Positions 12,865 through 27,800 of a DNA stretch of 64,000 nt are shown here, piece after piece. Below the pieces are notes generated by a model. It saw only the letters and a program-made list of their open reading frames with translations. It made no database searches and had not been told where the DNA came from. This DNA comes from Phallusia mammillata (Eukaryota > Chordata > Ascidiacea > Phlebobranchia > Ascidiidae). The translations under genes and the position numbers were made by a program. The stretch covers positions 17,890-81,889 of the forward strand of contig QLIY01000682.1 in the NCBI GenBank assembly GCA_003260075.1. Reading direction: 5' to 3'. Numbering within the stretch: position 1 is the stretch's first letter; the number at the start of each line of letters is the position of its first letter.

Positions 12865-15800
12865 ATGAAACAATTGCCAGACGTTATGGAACATTTTCAT
12901 GCTGAAGCTCACAAACCCTTGGAATATATGTTAAAATGTGATGGAATACCAAAGAAAATATTACAGCGCTACATGGCAAAGCAGGTACTAGTTCTATAAT
13001 TGTAGACATTTTGTTGTAAATCCTGCCAGCTAGAAGATTACAACAAAATTCCACGGGCCATGCAGATTTAACCGTTTTTTTGTTTTAGTTTAGTAAATTA
13101 TGATTCACTTTTCTAAGCAGTAACTAGAACTCTTGATCAAACTTTTATCAACTGGCATTTATGGTCCTAACAAATAACTTCATTCTGTTCCATTGAATGT
13201 TTAAGTGACATCTGTGTCACACCTGGTTGTGTTGATACTTGGGTTTATATACTGTTATTGTGTATTTAAACATAGTGGTGTACAGCAAGACCTACATCAA
13301 TTCTTGTAGTGTACACAGAGCAGTTATCCATCTTTAATGCCTTGTCAACACTGCTTACTCCAGATTGGAAAAAATGGCCTGCGCGGAGGATTTATTTAGA
13401 GGAAATATTTTGGATTTCCCCTTGTAATCCGCTCAAATTTAGGATTTTTATGTGTAATCCGCGCAAAAAAATGTTGTTCGCGCAACTTAGCACAGCTTTC
13501 GTAGGTAACAATATTAAACTTTCTTTAAAATTGTATATTTTCTTGCACAATAAAGTTCTATGTCGTCACAACCCTTATTTCGCGAACAATCCACGTAAAT
13601 CAGTCTAGCACATCGAAACTTACCGATCGTCACGCTTGAAATAACATTTCTATGACGCTAACGTAGTCGTTAAAAGTACATTTATCTGTATTTTTAGGAC
13701 GTAGTTTGACTATTAAAGTGACTATCGGCTGGTCAAGTTACATAAAATAATGTTTTCTGTACGACAAATAAATAAAACAGTTAAGAGCAGTTTAGCAATC
13801 ATAAACTATCCCCATGAAACAAATCAGAAAAATGTTTGAATCGTTATGAAAATGGAAAGTTGTAAAATCTAGCAGAACAGCTGCATGCGCAATAGAGCAA
13901 AACTGAAGATTCGTCATGTTTATTACTTTATTTAGTTGTTCTTTTTGTCGACTGGATAGTCTTGCAGGCGTTACATACAAATTGGGTTAATTGTTAAATC
14001 CACCTGTCAATCAAAAATCTATCAATCCGCGCAGAAAATTGGGGGGGGGGCAAAAATCCGCGCAATTATTTTGACGAAAAAAATATCTTCCGTGCAAAAA
14101 TAAAACTTTCCAATCTGGTGCTTACTCCTATCCTCTCCACTTGTGCAGTTCTTCATTTATTATTTGCTGGCAGCTTTTTTCAGTTACATGCCAAAATATT
14201 TAACAAACAGAATCGTGGCATTTTTAGCCCAAAGTGGCATAACCTAGTCATAGAAAAACAAGTTCATTTTATGGGTCCCCTTCCCTGATTGTTTCTTTTT
14301 TTCTCAGTGAAGTTTGTCCATGCACTTTTGGCACGAAATCTTAGGTGAATGTGTATGAAACTTTCACAGATGGTAGATAGAATTATGCAGATGTGCCATC
14401 TGCTTTGCTGACTAGATAACCCCAGTATTTACCCCACTAGACCCCAAAGTGTAAAACGTTTTTGTATGTTGCTGCGCACCACATTTGGAACAAAAAAATT
14501 CTGTGGTGTAATGGTATAATAAAGGCAACAGAACATTGTGATTTCATATTTTATACTTTTGGATGTTGAACCCCATCGGTTACCACACTAACCCCCTAAA
14601 ATGGGTGAGTTTTTTAAATAGTGTCGGAATGAAATGAAATTCGCACAGCTTGTAGAATGTGTCATTTATAGGTGTCAATTGTTGTGTTTTACCCTGTAGC
14701 CCCAATATTACCCCTCCAGCCCCCTAAAAAGGGTGACATTTTTAAACAATGTCCGAATTGGATGAAATTTGGACAGCTTCTAGAGTGTGCTATTTATAGT
14801 TGTCGATTGTTATGTTCAACACTGTTACCCCACTAGCCCCCCAAAATGGTTCAATTTTTTAAACATTGACTGAATAAACGAAATTTGGACAGCTTGTAGA
14901 GTGTATATACCATTTATAGGTGTTGATTGTTGTGTTCAACCCTGTAGCCTATCATTTACTCCACTAGCCTCCTACAATCGTGCGCAATTCGCCATTAATA
15001 GGAGCTGATTGTTGTGATTTAGCCTATTTTCTCACTATTTATCATCCGTTTCTCAGATAGACCATAAAATAAAATAAAAACTTCAAAAATGTATAAATGG
15101 ATTGAATTTAAATAGTTTGTACTCCACATGGCATGTTTATTTGTGCACATTACTGATAACTGTGTTTGATGTTACAATACTGAACTTTTTCATTGTTATC
15201 TCTTGAAATGCATTATTTACAACTTTGCATGTGGGGGAAACAAGCGTTTCTGCTTGCAGAAACACCCAGGGTTATAAAATACAGTGGATAATATGGGACC
15301 CAATATAAAATAACTATAGGAAACATATTAATGTTTTAGTTTAAGTTATAGTGTATGTGCAATGGCAATATGTGCAAAGCCACCCTTCTAGTTTTTTAAT
15401 TTTTTTTTTTTTCTAGATATGGTCTCCAACAGACAGAAACGATCTTCTCAATTCTCTTTCAAACATGTTGTGGACAGAGTCACAGGACAGTTGTTTAAAA
15501 ATTTGCAAAGCTTTTGGTCCAATGACTGTTGACCTTTTGTTTCGGTGTGTAACAATTTATCAAAATATTTTAATAAGAATCTAATCCATGAAAGTGCACA
15601 TCTTCATAGATGTTGTCAGAAGATAGAAGAAAAGGAGCCACTTCCGCTGGACAGCATTGAACAACATGAAAGAATGTGTATTCTTCTTGGATGGTTAAGT
15701 CAATTTTATATTCCTAATTTAGATGAGTAAGTAATGACGTGTATCTTTTTTTAGTCAGCACACATTACAAGTCTTTAAATTTAATTCTAGCTTTTGTATG

Positions 15801-18800
15801 TACTACTTATCCACATTTGGCGCACCATTTAAAAGAATAAAATGGATGAATAAACTATCAGGAAGTAAAAATAAGAAGCGGAAGAAAATACCAGCCCAAA
15901 GCTTGGATGATATCCTTGAAGCAACATGGAAATTGATAAATGTAAGTGACACGAAACATTTATTTGTTCATATACATGGGAATAGGAATTCTGTGCTTGT
16001 TTAGAAATATCCAGTTCTTCTGCATTGGAGTTGGACATGGGCTTCTTTGATTGATTGTTTACAAAAGGAATTTGATTTGAAGAATGGAAAATGGTTCTTG
16101 GCAAAAATTTTGGCAAGACTTTCATTACTGTCAGATAAACAAGTGCCAAGTACAGAGAATGAGATTAAACTAGAGTAAGTAAAACCTCCAAAAAATTCCA
16201 ATATGAATCAGTTTTGCACTGAAATGGTTATGAAAGTTTGTTTTCAACCAAAGTTGTTGTGTAATTGCAGATGGTTTAGTATGACACTTGTAGTCTGGAT
16301 AAATGAAATAATCCACAAAATGAAAAGTGTTTGAAATGCAATATATGTTATTCAGAAAAATTACATTACTTATTAATCACACAGACAATGTTTCTGAAAC
16401 AAATTGTAAAAAATGATATGTTTAATTTCAGGTTATCATGTCAACCTGCTGTGTTCTGTGACAAATTACAAGATTGTGTAACCGTGACTGTTACCACTCA
16501 AGACAAAATTTCAACTCACACTGACCATGCATTTGTGTCTTCAGATCTATCTGCATTTTGTGCTCCAGTTTGTGGGGTGTTGTTGCAGAAGGCACAATTT
16601 ACAGCTGATCAAGGTAATAACTCACCCTTTGCAGGTTAAAATGCGTTTTAAAAAAACACTATTTTTGTTGTGCCATTGTTTTTACAAGCAACAGAAACAG
16701 TTCATTTGTTTCAACATCAACATGATTTTCTCACAACAATTCTACCAATCAGACAGATATAATTTATCCGGGTTAAAGGTGTCTTTTTTGGTACGCACAA
16801 ACAAAATATTGCCACAACGTTTTTTAAACAATTTTAGGACAATACCAAATAGCATATATACTAGGTTGAACATGTTTGAAATTAAAAATAGTCTGCATGT
16901 ACACCATGGTTTAATGGGAACACTATGTATTGTAAGTTTGTATAAAATATCAGGGTTTTGGAATGCAATGTTGGAACAAATAAAACTATTTTTAGCCCAA
17001 TCACCAGAACAAAACAATTAAAAAATACCTTTACATCAATCGACCCAGTGATGACTGTTGTAGCCCGGAATGTGTCAAACTTTTTATGCTTTTACTGCCC
17101 CACATAGGATACAATTACACAAAATATATTAAACATAACACAATAAGCCTGTTCACATGAGCAGGTAAATTTCAAAATTTACCCTTAAATTTACTCCAGT
17201 TTCTGACATGTCCTCTATTAACATGGCGAAATAGAATAATATTTCCCCTGTATTTTATTTATTCCACTCTGTTGGTTTAAATTAGCGTCGGTTAGGTGTA
17301 GAAGCTTCATAGACCATGTTCTTTGTTTAGGTATATATGCTTTTTTTGAACATACACACATTTTTGTTTTTTTTATTTTGTCTGAGCATTCAGGCTATTG
17401 TCTGAGCATTCAGGCTATTGTCTTAGCATTTAAATTTTTAACAAACAAAACAACAATCTTATTTGTTGTATGCAACAAAATCAATTGAGTTTATCAGCAG
17501 AGGATTTTTATTGATGTTGTTAGAGTTTCGGACAACAAGCTTTTAAAACACATTGCGCCACAAAGGTTGTGAGAAAAGCATTCTGGAAAATTTACCGGAT
17601 GTGTAAACCCACCAAACTTACCTGGGTATATTTGTCAAGATTTACCCTAAAATTTACTTACTTTTATTTTTTTCTCTTTGAAATCAAAGCAGGGTAAATC
17701 TTTGGCTTAGTAACCTATGTTTTAATGCCTGTATATGAATTTCAGATTCTTCAATTTGTAAAAGCTTGGTTATTACAAGTGGGTTCAAAACAACTCTTCA
17801 GGAACTTGCCTTAGCAGTTGGTGAAAGACAAGCTGTTTTGCTTGAAGGTACCAAACGGTGAACATTAAGTGTTTGCAAAACTTTAGTAAACTTTAACTTT
17901 TGCATATTTACACATTGCTCTAGTTCTAGTAGAATATGGATTGATCTTTTCAATTTGTTGTAGGCCCAATTGGATGTGGAAAAACTGCTTCGGTTGAATT
18001 CCTAGCTTCAACTACAGGTATTGATTTGTAAATATTAAAGCACATAAACTTTGCCATGTGATGATATTGTCCTAGTGTTGTATATTTCCCAACTTGTGTT
18101 TTTTTACCTATACAGGACATTATGGTCCACCTTATCTTACAAAGATTCAACTTAGTGATGACACAGATAGCAAAACCCTAACAGGAACATACACATGCAC
18201 TACTGTACCAGGTTTGCATGAATCCCAAATTTTGTAACAATTGTTTAAATATATACTTTCATTCTTAAAAAATATATGTTTGCATTGAAGGCGAGTTTAC
18301 ATGGCAACCAGGGTTGCTTGTTGAAGCTTGCAAAAAAGGGTACTGGATTTTATTAGAGGATATTGATAGAGCACCAATGGATATAGTATGCTTATTGAAT
18401 GTTTGTGATAAAAATTCTATTAGCTGGCTTTAAAAAAATTTTTATTTAGATTTCATTGCTTTTGCCTTTAATTGAATCCCACCAACTTAACATTCCTGGT
18501 CGCTCAGCTGAGTCAAATCTTGTGTCCAACCAATTTCGCTTGTTTATGACAAGAAGGACGAACATGGGAGCAAGCAACAGAAATATTGGAATGGAAATGA
18601 TATCCAAACTTGTAACCACCTTAACTTTGTGTCCTATTTCAGCTGAAGACACTCTGGAGGTTTGTGCAAATTTCAGGATATTTGACTGTTGTGTTAGTTT
18701 GTGCTGTTTAAAAACCTATTTGCTTTACACTTGGTGTTTTGTGTTAGATTATTCTTCATCATTATCCAACATTGCAAAAAATATCTCAGAAACTGCTCAC

Positions 18801-21800
18801 AATATATGAACTTCTACAAAACCAATCCCTTCCCTCACAAAGATCTCCTTCAACTAGGTGCAACTCATAATTTTTTTTCACTTTAACCATTAAAATTCTA
18901 AGCAATGCTCAAACAAAAATATTAAACAAAGCAAGGTAGTTGAAAAACATAAAACATTTTTGGAAAAAAAACTTTTAAAACTACAGAAATTTATTGGATT
19001 TTAAAGGTATTTACAAAAAAACTTGTAAAATAATAAAACGAATTTTTAAACTTGAAAATATACATCAATTAACACAAATTTGATACATGTTAAAAGCACT
19101 ACATGCTCCACAGAGATTTTCTGAAATGGTGCCAACGAATTGCTGACCATTTATCCATATCAGACACAAATGATATTGGAAGTTTTGTTGCAATGTCTGC
19201 AATAGACTGTTTTGTAGCATCATTGTCCAGTAAAGAGACAAAACTAATAATGGCAGAAACAATTTGTTCGGAACTGAACATCTCATCTGACAAGGTAATA
19301 CCTTGTTTTATTAATATTCAATATATACTTGATAAAATAAGGTATGATATGTAACATATTATATTGGAAATTATAACTGTTTTTTTGCATGAACTTCCTT
19401 AAATCAGTGGAAGAATTTAATAACAAAATTTCTTTACTTTTTAGGCCGACTATTTTTGCAACTCCTACAAGCCTCAGATTCAAAAAACCAAAACATCATT
19501 TGCAGTTGGGAGAGCAAATTTGTTTTGTAATGTTTCTGACAAACTTGTAAACATGATGAAAAGAAAACAACCATTTGCTGAAACCAGGTGGGCATGGTTA
19601 CAAGTCAAAACTTTGGGCAAATAAACAACTTTTAATCGATATTTTTTTATATGAAAGACATTCTTGCGTCCTGTTGGAACGTGTAGCATGTTGTGTGGAA
19701 ACAAATGAACCAGTTTTGTTGGTTGGTGAGACTGGTGTTGGCAAAACTTCTGCATTACAATATTTGGCCCAAGAGACAGGTATCTATATTTGCCTATATC
19801 TCCAAGCAATCATGACAATTGAGCTTAGTAACAGATATAAAACTTATATTGTAGTTGCATTTTGTAATATGTACCTATTTATTCTAGCACAATGGTGATC
19901 ACCATAAATAAGAAAGTTAACTTCAAGTAATAGGCTTCTTACAAAAGTGTGTCCTAAACAAACACTGGCCAATTGCTGTAAAAACTAAATTAAAGTAGCA
20001 TTAATTATGGGTCTCCTTCCCTGAAGGGGACACATTGATTTTACTGAAATTTGTTTTTTTTCTTTTTTTTCTTCTCAAAGTTTGGCCGACTCGTTTTGCC
20101 ATCAAATGTTTAATGGATTTGGATGAAACGTACACAGATGGTGGATATAGTTATGTAGATGTGCATCCCACTTTGTTTTTGTTGATAAGGGGGGGGGGTT
20201 TCACACCCCAAAGTTTGTCCGACTCATTTTGCCATCGAATGTTTGATGGATTTGGATGAAACTTATGCAGATGTACATCCCACTTTGTTTGTCTACCCAG
20301 CTAACCCCCCCTAAAATGTTTTTTTTCATCCTAAAGTTTGTCCGACTCGTTTTGCCATCGAATGTTTGATGGATTTGGATGAAACTTACACAGATGGTAG
20401 ATATAGTTATGTAGATGTACATCCCATTTTGTTTGTCTTAATAGCCCAATTATTTACCCCGTTAACCCCTTAAAATGGGTTTTGAAACAATGTCGGAATT
20501 GGCTGAAATTTGGATAGCTTGTAAAGTATGCCATTTATAGGTGTCGTTTGTTTTGTTTTACCCAACATTTACCCCACCAGCCCCCAAAGTGTAAAACTTA
20601 TTTGTATGTTACTGGGCACCACAAACTTTAAAATGGGTGAGGTTTTAAACAATGTCGGAATTGGCTGAAATTTGGATAGCTTGTAGAGTATGCCATTTAT
20701 AGGTGCTTAGTTTTGTTTTACCCAACATTTACCCCACTAGCCCCCAAAGTGTAAAACATATTTGTATGTTACTGGGCACCACAAACAATAGACTTCTGTG
20801 GCGCAATGGTGTTAAGAGGGAAACCAGTCGTGTGTTACTGGTGTCTGTGGGTTGCTTGGTGGACGTTATTGCGCCAGTGCAGTTAGGGGGTTGTTAACAG
20901 CCCCATGACATCAGAAGCATTAACAGTTATTGCTAAAAACACCTCTAGTGGTCAAAAGTGTAAACATTGGCGGATTGGGCTCAAATTTTGCAGTACTATT
21001 GATTGAGTCACTGTGGTTTTATATTTTTTAGTTTGTGTGTCAAACCCCATTAGTCACCCTACCAGCCCCCTAAAATTTGTCAGTTTTTTAAACAGTTTTG
21101 GAATTGGCTGAAATTTGGACAGCTTATAGAAATTACCATTAGTAGGAGCTGGTTGTTGCGTTTAACCTTGTAGCCTCAATTTCACCCCACTAGCCCCCTA
21201 CAATGGGTGAGTTTATTAAACAGTGTTGGAATTGGCTAAAATTTGGGTAGCATTGTAGGTTTCGATTGATGTATTTTACCTTGTAGTCCCAAAATTTACC
21301 TAAAGTTGGAATTAAATGAAATTTGCAAAGTTGGAGCTTGTAGAATTTGTTATTCGTAGGTGTCTATTTTTTCTTTTACCCCACTATTTACTCCTTCTTT
21401 TCTTTAAAAAAGAATGTTAAATAGGACATACTTCAAACAATATCTGGGGTGAATCTGATTTGTGTTGTTTGTACTCTACAGTCTACATAGTATCATTATT
21501 TAAGACCAGTGCCGATCACTGTGTTTTACCTTACAACACCTGACTTTCTCATGGTTATCTCTTGAAATGCATTTTTTTCAACTTTGCATGTATGGGGACC
21601 CATGAGTTTCTGCCTGTAGAAACAACTAAGGTTGTAAAAGATGGTGGCTAATATGGGACCCAATATAAAATGAGCATAGTAAATATATTAATGTTTTAAA
21701 ATAGGTTATAGTGCATGTGCAATGACAAAATGTGATAAGCCACCACTCTAGTTAATCAATGCTCTTAAGTGGTCATGTTTTTATTATTTGGTCAAAATTT

Positions 21801-24800
21801 TCCCTTTTTTGCAGTATGATTGATTTTTGAACTGAAAGTTGACACCCAATATAAAAAATTGAAAATTATAATTTGCCTGTAAAAGTCTTTTGAAATTTTA
21901 GGCCAGACTCTCCATGTTGTGAATATGTCACAACAATCGTCTTCATCTGATCTTCTTGGTGGATACAAACCAGCACAACTTCAACATTTTGTTTCTCCAA
22001 TTAAGGATTCATTCGAAAAACTGTTCAAGACAACATTTTCTTTCAACCAAAACCAAAAATTTTTGTCACACATTCAAAATTGCCTGAATCACAAAAGGTC
22101 TGCTTTTTTAAACATGAACTGACTTTTTTATAAACTTAGCTTAAAAATGATCGTACCAACTCTCTATTACATTATTTACTCAACTATTTATTGTAGGTAC
22201 AATGATTTGTGTCAGCTTATGTCTCATTCCAGTAAAGCAGCTATCAAGAAGATTCAGGTTTGTTTTAGCCCTTTTTTGCTGATGGTATTATGCGGTTGTG
22301 CTTTTGCTATATGTTTCACTATACTTCATAGCCTCAGTAATAATCCTGTTGGCGTTTAACATACTACACTTTTCCAGACTGTAATTGTATATCTTGGGAG
22401 ATGTCAGTAAATTCATCTCTCTAATACTCCAGTAGTAACCTTAAATTATCTATTTTACAATTAATTAAGGGCATGAAGACAATTGGTGGTATTTTTGCTT
22501 GCCAGTAGCCGTATTTTTTATTACAAGACAATATTTACATCATGCAACATTTTTGTGTTTTCAGAGCACAGGAAAAGATCTTCAACTACTTGAATCTTGG
22601 AAAAACTTTTGCACTGATCTGCATGATCTGAAGTTGAAACTGAAATCAGATTCACCTATTGCTTTTAATTTTGTTGAAGGTGTGGCCTTTAAGCTTTTGT
22701 TATCAGCCTTTAATTTGATGTTTTAAAGTTGTCTTATATTGACATCAATTAGAATAAGAACAGATGATATTTTTAACCCATTTTCATTTTACATTCTTTA
22801 AACAACATGGTCAGTTGCATGCTTGTTATGCAGGAAAACTTTCCAAATGCATTCAGAAAGGAGACTGGATTCTTTTGGATGAAATTAATCTTGCTGCTCC
22901 AGACACTTTGGAGTGCTTAAGTTCTGTGTTAGAATCAGATGTAGGCTCAATTATGTTGATGGAAAGAGGTGATGCAAAGCCAGTTGAGCGACACAACAAT
23001 TTCAGGTATGGCTATATAAGAATATTTGTTACATTTTACAGATTATCTTTTTTTGGCTTTCATTTTGCTATAATTTTGCTATATCCCTTCCCTTAAGGGG
23101 ACACATATTGTTTTTGTCTATATTTTTTTTTCTTTTTTCCCGGGGGGGGGGGTGCAGATTTGTTTCCATGTTTTGGTTAAAAAAGAATGGTTCAAACTTT
23201 TTCAAATTTACACACGTTATAGATATTGGTGTAAGGATGGTCCATGTCAATTTTGACCGTGTTTGATCTCTCGGTTCACCAACAGCCCCCCAAAACGTGA
23301 AATTTTTAAAATGGCTATACTTGCTAAAGCAGATGATTCTGGAGTTTCATACTTTTTTATTTGTACATTGCAGCGTGTTTTAAAGTATTTTGTAACTTGA
23401 AGTTGTATATATCCATTTTTACCCCCAAATATTTGTTTGTTTGTTTGTTCACATGTTAATGAGGTCAGAAATACAAGACTTAATCTGCTCAAAATTTAAA
23501 CAGCTGTGGATAGGGTGCTCCTTGCTGGCTGTTAAAAATTTCAGTGCAATCGGCTCAGTAATTACTCTTACAGCTCAAAGCATGTTTTTACATGCTGTCT
23601 TTTGTCAAATTTGTGCTCGCTCAGTGCACAGCTGACGCAATGGGAGTGATTGACGATAGTGGCGCATGAAATGCCTCTGCTTGACCATTTTCTCACTGGT
23701 CAGAATTAAAATGTTACGATGTTACTTATATTGTGCTGTAAACATTAATGTAGGTCAACTTATTCGTGTTTCGAAGCGCAGAGCGACAACGCAGCACGAC
23801 AACGCAGCACGATTTGTTACACCTGTGTAACGTGACCTTAAACTGAAAGCATTAATAAAACTGTTTCAGAACAGGTTTTGGACATAAAAGCCCAGCTAAG
23901 CAATCGTATTGTTGGTCTTTAGAAACTTACAACGCCAGGGAACTCTATGTGCGGATTAAAAATCCTAATTCAACAAACAAAGGGCTATTAAGGAAAAAAA
24001 ATGTTGAAACTTTGTTAAAAGTTTAAATAATTGGACTCATCCATTTTCCACCTCATGAAAAAATGCGCAACTCCATGTCGAAAAAAGCCCAATTGGGCGC
24101 GAAAAGCGCAAACCTGCCCACTGAAAAGCGAATATCTCGGCCACACATATATCTGGACGTGCTATCAGGCAGTCTTTTTGCACTGTGCAATTAAGATATG
24201 TTTGTAGATCATTTAAAAACGTTAGTTATTGAATTGTTCTATCATGCAGTTTTGCGTCTTATGGCNTGAATTGTTCTATCATGCAGTTTTGCGTCTTATG
24301 GCGGTTAACGACAGGCCCCTCCTGCCGCGAGGGGGGGGGGCTTTAGAAACTTACAACGCCAGGGAACTCTATGTGCGGATTAAAAATCCTAATTCAACAA
24401 ACAAAGGGCTATTAAGGAAAAAAAAATGTTGAAACTTTGTTAAAAGTTTAAATAATTGGACTCATCCATTTTCCACCTCATGAAAAAATGCGCAACTCCA
24501 TGTCGAAAAAAGCCCAATTGGGCGCGAAAAGCGCAAACCTGCCCACTGAAAAGCGAATATCTCGGCCTCACATATATCTGGACGTGCTATCAGGCAGTCT
24601 TTTTGCACTGTGCAATTAAGATATGTTTGTAGATCATTTAAAAACGTTAGTTATTGAATTGTTCTATCATGCAGTTTTGCGTCTTATGGCGGTTAACGAC
24701 AGGCCCCTCCTGCCGCGATCGGCGCCATATCTTTACCTAACAACATTCGCACGCTGCGAGACAATGATCGCTGACGGAAATGCAACCATGAAATTGTACA

Positions 24801-27800
24801 CATTAACTTTTTTTGGCTTTTATTTTGCTATAATTATCACATGTGTATTCTTCTGTTATGATGTTAGATACTTTTCTAGATTCTTTCAAGCCAGTTCTTC
24901 CCATGCAAACAATATTTGATTTTACTGTTTGTTTAGCTGTAACCAACAAATATATCTAAAGTAAAACATCCTGTGTGATGTTTGATTACTGGAGTGTCTA
25001 ATTGCCAGAAAAAGTACAATATATTTACACTATTTTTCAGAATATTTGCAGCAATGAACCCTGCTACTGATGTGGGGAAACGAAACCTTCCTGATGGAGT
25101 TCGTAACCGTTTTACAGAAATTTATGTTGATGAACCCAACAATTATAATGATTTGTCAATCATTGTTGGCTACTACATGAAAAATAGAACTGTAAGTAAC
25201 TAATAAACACCTTGTAGTAAAGGAAACAGTTTCTTTTATCTCATTTTAATAGGTAAGTGGAGCAGGAATTGTTGATGGTATTGTAAAGTTCTATCAGGAT
25301 GTTTGCAAATTAGCAACACATAAACTTGTTGATGGAAGTGGACACAAACCACATTATTCATTGAGAACACTTTGCAGGTTTGTAACAAAAAAAATTGTTA
25401 GTCGATCCACTGCATGACAACAAACATAGATGATTTGACATTTATAATCCCATTGCAATGTACTTATTTTTTTGAGTTTCTCTGTTAATGCTTTTATTTT
25501 AACGTGGAACACCAACATAGGCGTAGAGTTTTAAAAATACCGGGGGTGCGACTTTTGATAATTGACGCCGATGCCTATGCCATGTGCAGTATTTGTACCC
25601 GTATAGGACCATATACCTCCTTTTACGTGCTTTAGCCTGTAGTTTCTATACAATTAATTCGCAAATAGTCACTTGACACAATTTGTTTGTGTTCGATTGG
25701 AACGTTTGCTGTGTGTCTGATGGAATGAAAGGGCGATTTGCCGAATCAGGAATTTGACCAACGATTTAGTTACGGCGGAAAATAAAAGTAGAAGCAATCA
25801 CGTTTTAAATATACTGACTATGTATTGCTGACGCCTAAAGGGGGGGGGGAAAAAATAATACTAAAACGTTAGCTTCTATGTCATGTTTATGTTGCATTAA
25901 AATGCCCGTTTATTGCGATACAATTACAATTGTTACGTTTCGACCGACGTCTGTTCGATCAATGGCACGAGTGCGGGCGCATTTGTTAAGCTGGAAACAC
26001 GTTCTAAAACCGACGTAACTTGAACAAGGATTTTGACGTTATACAAAGGTCAAGGCCGGGGGTGCGCGGCACCCCCGCACCCCCGCACCCCCGTACTCTA
26101 CGCCAGTGAACACCAATAAAGGTTTTTGATTTGACCAGATCTTTTTACGTTACAGGGCATTACAGTTTGTATCTGACAATGTTGAAATGTCTCTTCACAA
26201 GGCATTGTATGAAGGCTTTCACTTGTCATTTCTGACTGCACTTAATCGTGCCTCACAACCTGATGTGGAAAAGTTAATCAAAAAATTTATTGTGGGGAAG
26301 TCTCAATACAAGTAATTTATTGTAAAATCTAAAATGATATTAAACCATTTTTGCATTTCATTTCATCATGGTTTTTTTTTCTGGTACTGTGTATTCGCAT
26401 TAAATATCAGTAAAAAGTTCCTATGACATATTTCGCATTAACCTTGGCAGTTAATAAGCAGAAACTTTGTTTTATTTAAGTTGTGACATATTCAAGGTTA
26501 AAGTTTTTTACAGGTCAGTTCAAAACGCAGTATGCCCAAAGCCAAGTTACTCTTCGGTCTGTGTTGGAAACTTCTATCTCAAGCTTGGAGAGTATAGCCC
26601 GATGGATGATCCAAGTTACATTATCACACCATCGGTCAGCAAGAATCTGCAATGCTTGGCAAGGTTTGATTGTTACTACAGTTGATCCTTTATTTATAAT
26701 CACCAGGTTGCAATTTTCTTTCAATTTTTCAGACCAGTGTCGTATGGTAAATATCCCATTCTTGTACAAGGGGAAACATCCACTGGTAAAACAAGCCTCA
26801 TCAGGTATCTTGGGGTTTTGACTGGAAACAAAGTTATCAGAATAAACAATCATGAACACACTGACCTTCAAGAGTATATTGGTAGCTATGGAAGCAATAC
26901 AGATGGTAAGCATATTCCATTCGTTAAAAATTTCAAATAATGTATATTGATTGTGTTTTTTTGGGTGGATATGAACGAGCTTATGGTGTGGTAACATTTT
27001 GTTGTGGTATACAGGTAGTAAGTCTTTTTAGCGAACCAAAACTAGTATATACCAGTTATTTTCTTTTTTTAGGCCAACAAAAGCCAAAAAAACGGGCAGA
27101 GTTCTATCATAGCAAATGTGGTTGCGCCACAAATGTTCTAAATTACTGGTTCTAAACCTAAAACCATTTGTCCATATTATTATCTTTGCAATCTTATGTT
27201 ATGACAGCCTTACTTAAACCTTGCTCAATCATATATTAGGGTTATTAGATGTTACAGACAGATCTGCAATTCAGGAGTAGTGCATGATTAGTTTTACCTG
27301 GTTTTGTACAGTTGCCTCGCAGAAGAATCAGATACTTAATCACACAGAAAACTATCGCATAAAGATTGTGTGCAAACAATCACCCAAGTTGTTACTTGGA
27401 AAGAATAAAAAAAAATTGCTCGACAATGAAGACTAATATACTACCACAATCTGACATTAACTAAGTTTGCAGAAGTATGCCTTCCTAAACCCAAGCTTGG
27501 GAACAGGAGTTTTAAACCAAACTGTAGCATGAGTTATCGTGCTAAACAAATCATATATAATGTTATCTTGAATTAGGTTGGGTCTCTCTGCTCCCCTAGT
27601 ATTCCTTATTGCATAAAAAAACATAGTGGGCTTGTAGTTCATGTGGAGTAGTTCATAAGTGTTTGCTGAAAGCAACAACCGGTCTGCAAAAGCAGTTGCA
27701 TATGCTTAATGTGAGACCTTGAAATATACTATTTTAAAGTGAATGCACTTCAGTTCACTTAAAGCAAACACTTAAATAACCAGTTAATGTTGTAAATAGG

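Larger units (their letters stand above)
12865..16613 (+). other. MDN1: MDN1 exons 1-6: N-terminal domain
   Basis: Exons: 12865-12984, 15417-15544, 15610-15726, 15791-15941, 16005-16174, 16432-16613 (residues 1 to about 289). Similarity to vertebrate midasin is modest but collinear, for example HERMCILLGWL against HERLCVSMSKL. Introns 2 and 3 are only 65 and 64 nt. Intron 2 (15545-15609, gtgtgt...catag) is easily missed. Without it the exon changes frame, while with it the spacing between LLFR and HERMC is exactly that of the human protein. Confidence 0.88.
19658..26663 (+). other. MDN1: MDN1 exons 15-23: AAA2 module
   Basis: Exons: 19658-19779, 21902-22097, 22197-22257, 22565-22679, 22834-23005, 25041-25191, 25253-25377, 26156-26311, 26514-26663 (residues about 620-1035). 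Walker A is GETGVGKT, followed by SSDLLGGYKP. Walker B is WILLDEINLAAP. The sensor is AAMNPATDVGKRNLP and the arginine finger is in RNRFTE. Intron 15 holds a family-A repeat, intron 19 the N-containing duplication, and intron 21 a hAT-type MITE. Intron 20 is 61 nt. Confidence 0.95.

Noticed and set aside
16527..17021. A 164-codon plus-strand frame
   Set aside because: It starts in the wrong frame of MDN1 exon 6 and continues into intron. The content is low-complexity and A/T-driven.
17150..17690. A possible inverted-repeat element (gcaggtaaattt ... aaatttaccggatgtg)
   Set aside because: The inverted match is short and imperfect, and I found no target-site duplication.
26515..26997. A 160-codon minus-strand frame
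   Set aside because: It is antisense to MDN1 exons 23-24 with no family similarity or splice partners.
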